Shown here piece after piece: positions 63,255-64,000 of a DNA stretch of 64,000 bases. A model generated the notes under the pieces. That model saw only the letters and a program-made list of their open reading frames with translations. It had not been told where the DNA came from and ran no database searches. The translations under genes were made by a program, and so were the position numbers. This DNA is from Dechloromonas sp. UBA6271 (GTDB taxonomy: Bacteria > Pseudomonadota > Gammaproteobacteria > Burkholderiales > Rhodocyclaceae). Within the stretch, counting starts at the first letter, position 1. Every line of letters begins with the position of its first letter. The stretch is from the NCBI GenBank assembly GCA_002440665.1, contig DJUX01000038.1, forward strand, positions 28,799 through 92,798, written 5' to 3'.

Positions 63255-63626
63255 ATGGTCGACCGCGTCACTGCCACCCCGGCAACGCTTGAACTGATCG
63301 CGCTCCTGAAACAGCAATACGGCCCGGCCCTGATGTTCCACCAGTCCGGCGGCTGCTGCGACAACAGCGCCGCCAATTGCTACCTGCCGACCGACCTCAC
63401 CATCGGCCCCTACGACGTCCACCTCGGCGACATCGGCGACGTGCCCTTCTACATCAGCGCCTCGCAGTACGAATACTGGAAGCACACGCAACTGATCATT
63501 GATGTCATCGACGGCTCGGGCGGCACCTTCTCGCTCGAAGGCAACACCGGCAAGGCCTTCCACACCCGTTCGCGACTGTTCACCGACGTCGAATGGGCCG
63601 AACTGCAGGCGGCCGGCCTCGTTTAA
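63255..63626 (+). CDS. DUF779 family protein
   Basis: The 123-residue protein has the conserved FHQSGGCCDNSAANCY motif with three cysteines and an SQYEYWKHTQLIIDV core. DUF779 genes are commonly adjacent to acetaldehyde dehydrogenase genes, as here. A GGGAG Shine-Dalgarno precedes the ATG. A biochemical role is not established; the cysteine cluster suggests metal binding or a redox function. Confidence 0.88.
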   Translation: MVDRVTATPATLELIALLKQQYGPALMFHQSGGCCDNSAANCYLPTDLTIGPYDVHLGDIGDVPFYISASQYEYWKHTQLIIDVIDGSGGTFSLEGNTGKAFHTRSRLFTDVEWAELQAAGLV

Positions 63627-63644
63627 CCCAAGGAATTCATTCAC

Positions 63645-63986
63645 ATGAACCAGCAACTGCACACCATCCTGCTGCTGCCCCTGCTCGCAGCTGCCGCCTT
63701 CACCGCATCGGCACATGCTGCTGACGCCGACGGCGAAGCCGTCGTCAAGAAAGCCCGCTGCGTCGCCTGCCACGCCGTCGACGCCAAGCGCGTCGGCCCG
63801 GCCTACAAGGAAGTCGCCGCCAAATACAAGGGCGACGCCAAGGCGCCAGCCATGCTCTTCGACAAGGTCCGCCACGGCGGCTCCGGCAACTGGGGCCAGG
63901 TGCCGATGATTCCCCACCCCGCCGACAAGATCAGCGACGACGACCTCAAGGCCGCCATCCACTGGATCCTGTCGCTGGACTATTGA
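63645..63986 (+). CDS. Cytochrome c (class I, c551/c5-like)
   Basis: The 113-residue periplasmic monohaem cytochrome has a signal peptide (about 1-25), haem motif CVACH at 39-43, and an axial Met in GQVPMIPHP. It starts 18 bp after the DUF779 stop. Probably another electron carrier for alcohol oxidation. The window ends 14 bp after its stop. Confidence 0.88.
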   Translation: MNQQLHTILLLPLLAAAAFTASAHAADADGEAVVKKARCVACHAVDAKRVGPAYKEVAAKYKGDAKAPAMLFDKVRHGGSGNWGQVPMIPHPADKISDDDLKAAIHWILSLDY

Positions 63987-64000
63987 TTCGGCCCTGTGAA

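Overview
The window reads as chromosomal DNA of a Gram-negative betaproteobacterium, most likely from the Rhodocyclales (Azospira, Dechloromonas or Azonexus type). This placement is inferred from the high GC, the envelope gene order, the short QueF, the translationally coupled operons and the PQQ and quinoprotein gene content. No rRNA or tRNA is present, so the species cannot be fixed from the sequence.

Positions 1-13.2 kb hold a long minus-strand housekeeping run: rpsB-tsf-pyrH-frr-uppS-cdsA-dxr-rseP-bamA-skp-lpxD-fabZ-lpxA-lpxB (lpxB runs off the window). It starts from a structured rpsB leader. Next come rfbD, then map-glnD on the plus strand. A seven-gene minus-strand operon follows (17.6-27.3 kb): smc-zipA-ligA-galU-hpt-methyltransferase-methylthioinosine phosphorylase. 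Then come queF with a nucleoside deaminase, a DUF302 protein and a porin.

From 30.4 to 63.99 kb most of the DNA serves PQQ-dependent alcohol oxidation. The PQQ operon (30.4-36.3 kb) has an unusual order, pqqE-small membrane ORF-PuuD-like-serC-dihydroorotate-dehydrogenase-like-pqqB-pqqC-pqqA-pqqD, and its 24-codon pqqA lies between two strong hairpins. A periplasmic quinoprotein alcohol dehydrogenase (49.2 kb) carries the extra aspartate typical of lanthanide-dependent enzymes and is followed by a cytochrome c. Divergent from it is an overlapping seven-gene operon: SoxYZ-like carrier, metallo-beta-lactamase-fold hydrolase, TonB, TonB-dependent receptor, histidine kinase, LuxR-type response regulator and prolyl aminopeptidase. 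Two divergent sigma54 promoters share one spacer. A third sigma54 promoter drives an acetaldehyde dehydrogenase (61.5 kb) next to an AcoR-like sigma54 activator. The same paired octamer, CTGYTYCA repeated at exactly 19 bp, occurs in both regulatory regions and is the probable activator site.

A lower-GC island (about 36.4-41.1 kb) separates the PQQ operon from the quinoprotein cluster. It carries a PARIS-like phage-defence pair (AriA ATPase and AriB DUF4435 nuclease). ariA is split by an intact IS1595-family insertion sequence with 28-bp inverted ends, an 8-bp target duplication and a cysteine-rich CopZ-like passenger gene. Removing the element restores a continuous 444-residue AriA.

The region from 51.6 to 58.8 kb is mixed: rlmA, a small cytochrome c, a pilin-like protein, a VOC protein, ovoA (ovothiol synthesis) coupled to a YkgJ-type cysteine-cluster protein, a flavodoxin-like protein, a slipin and a lipoprotein.
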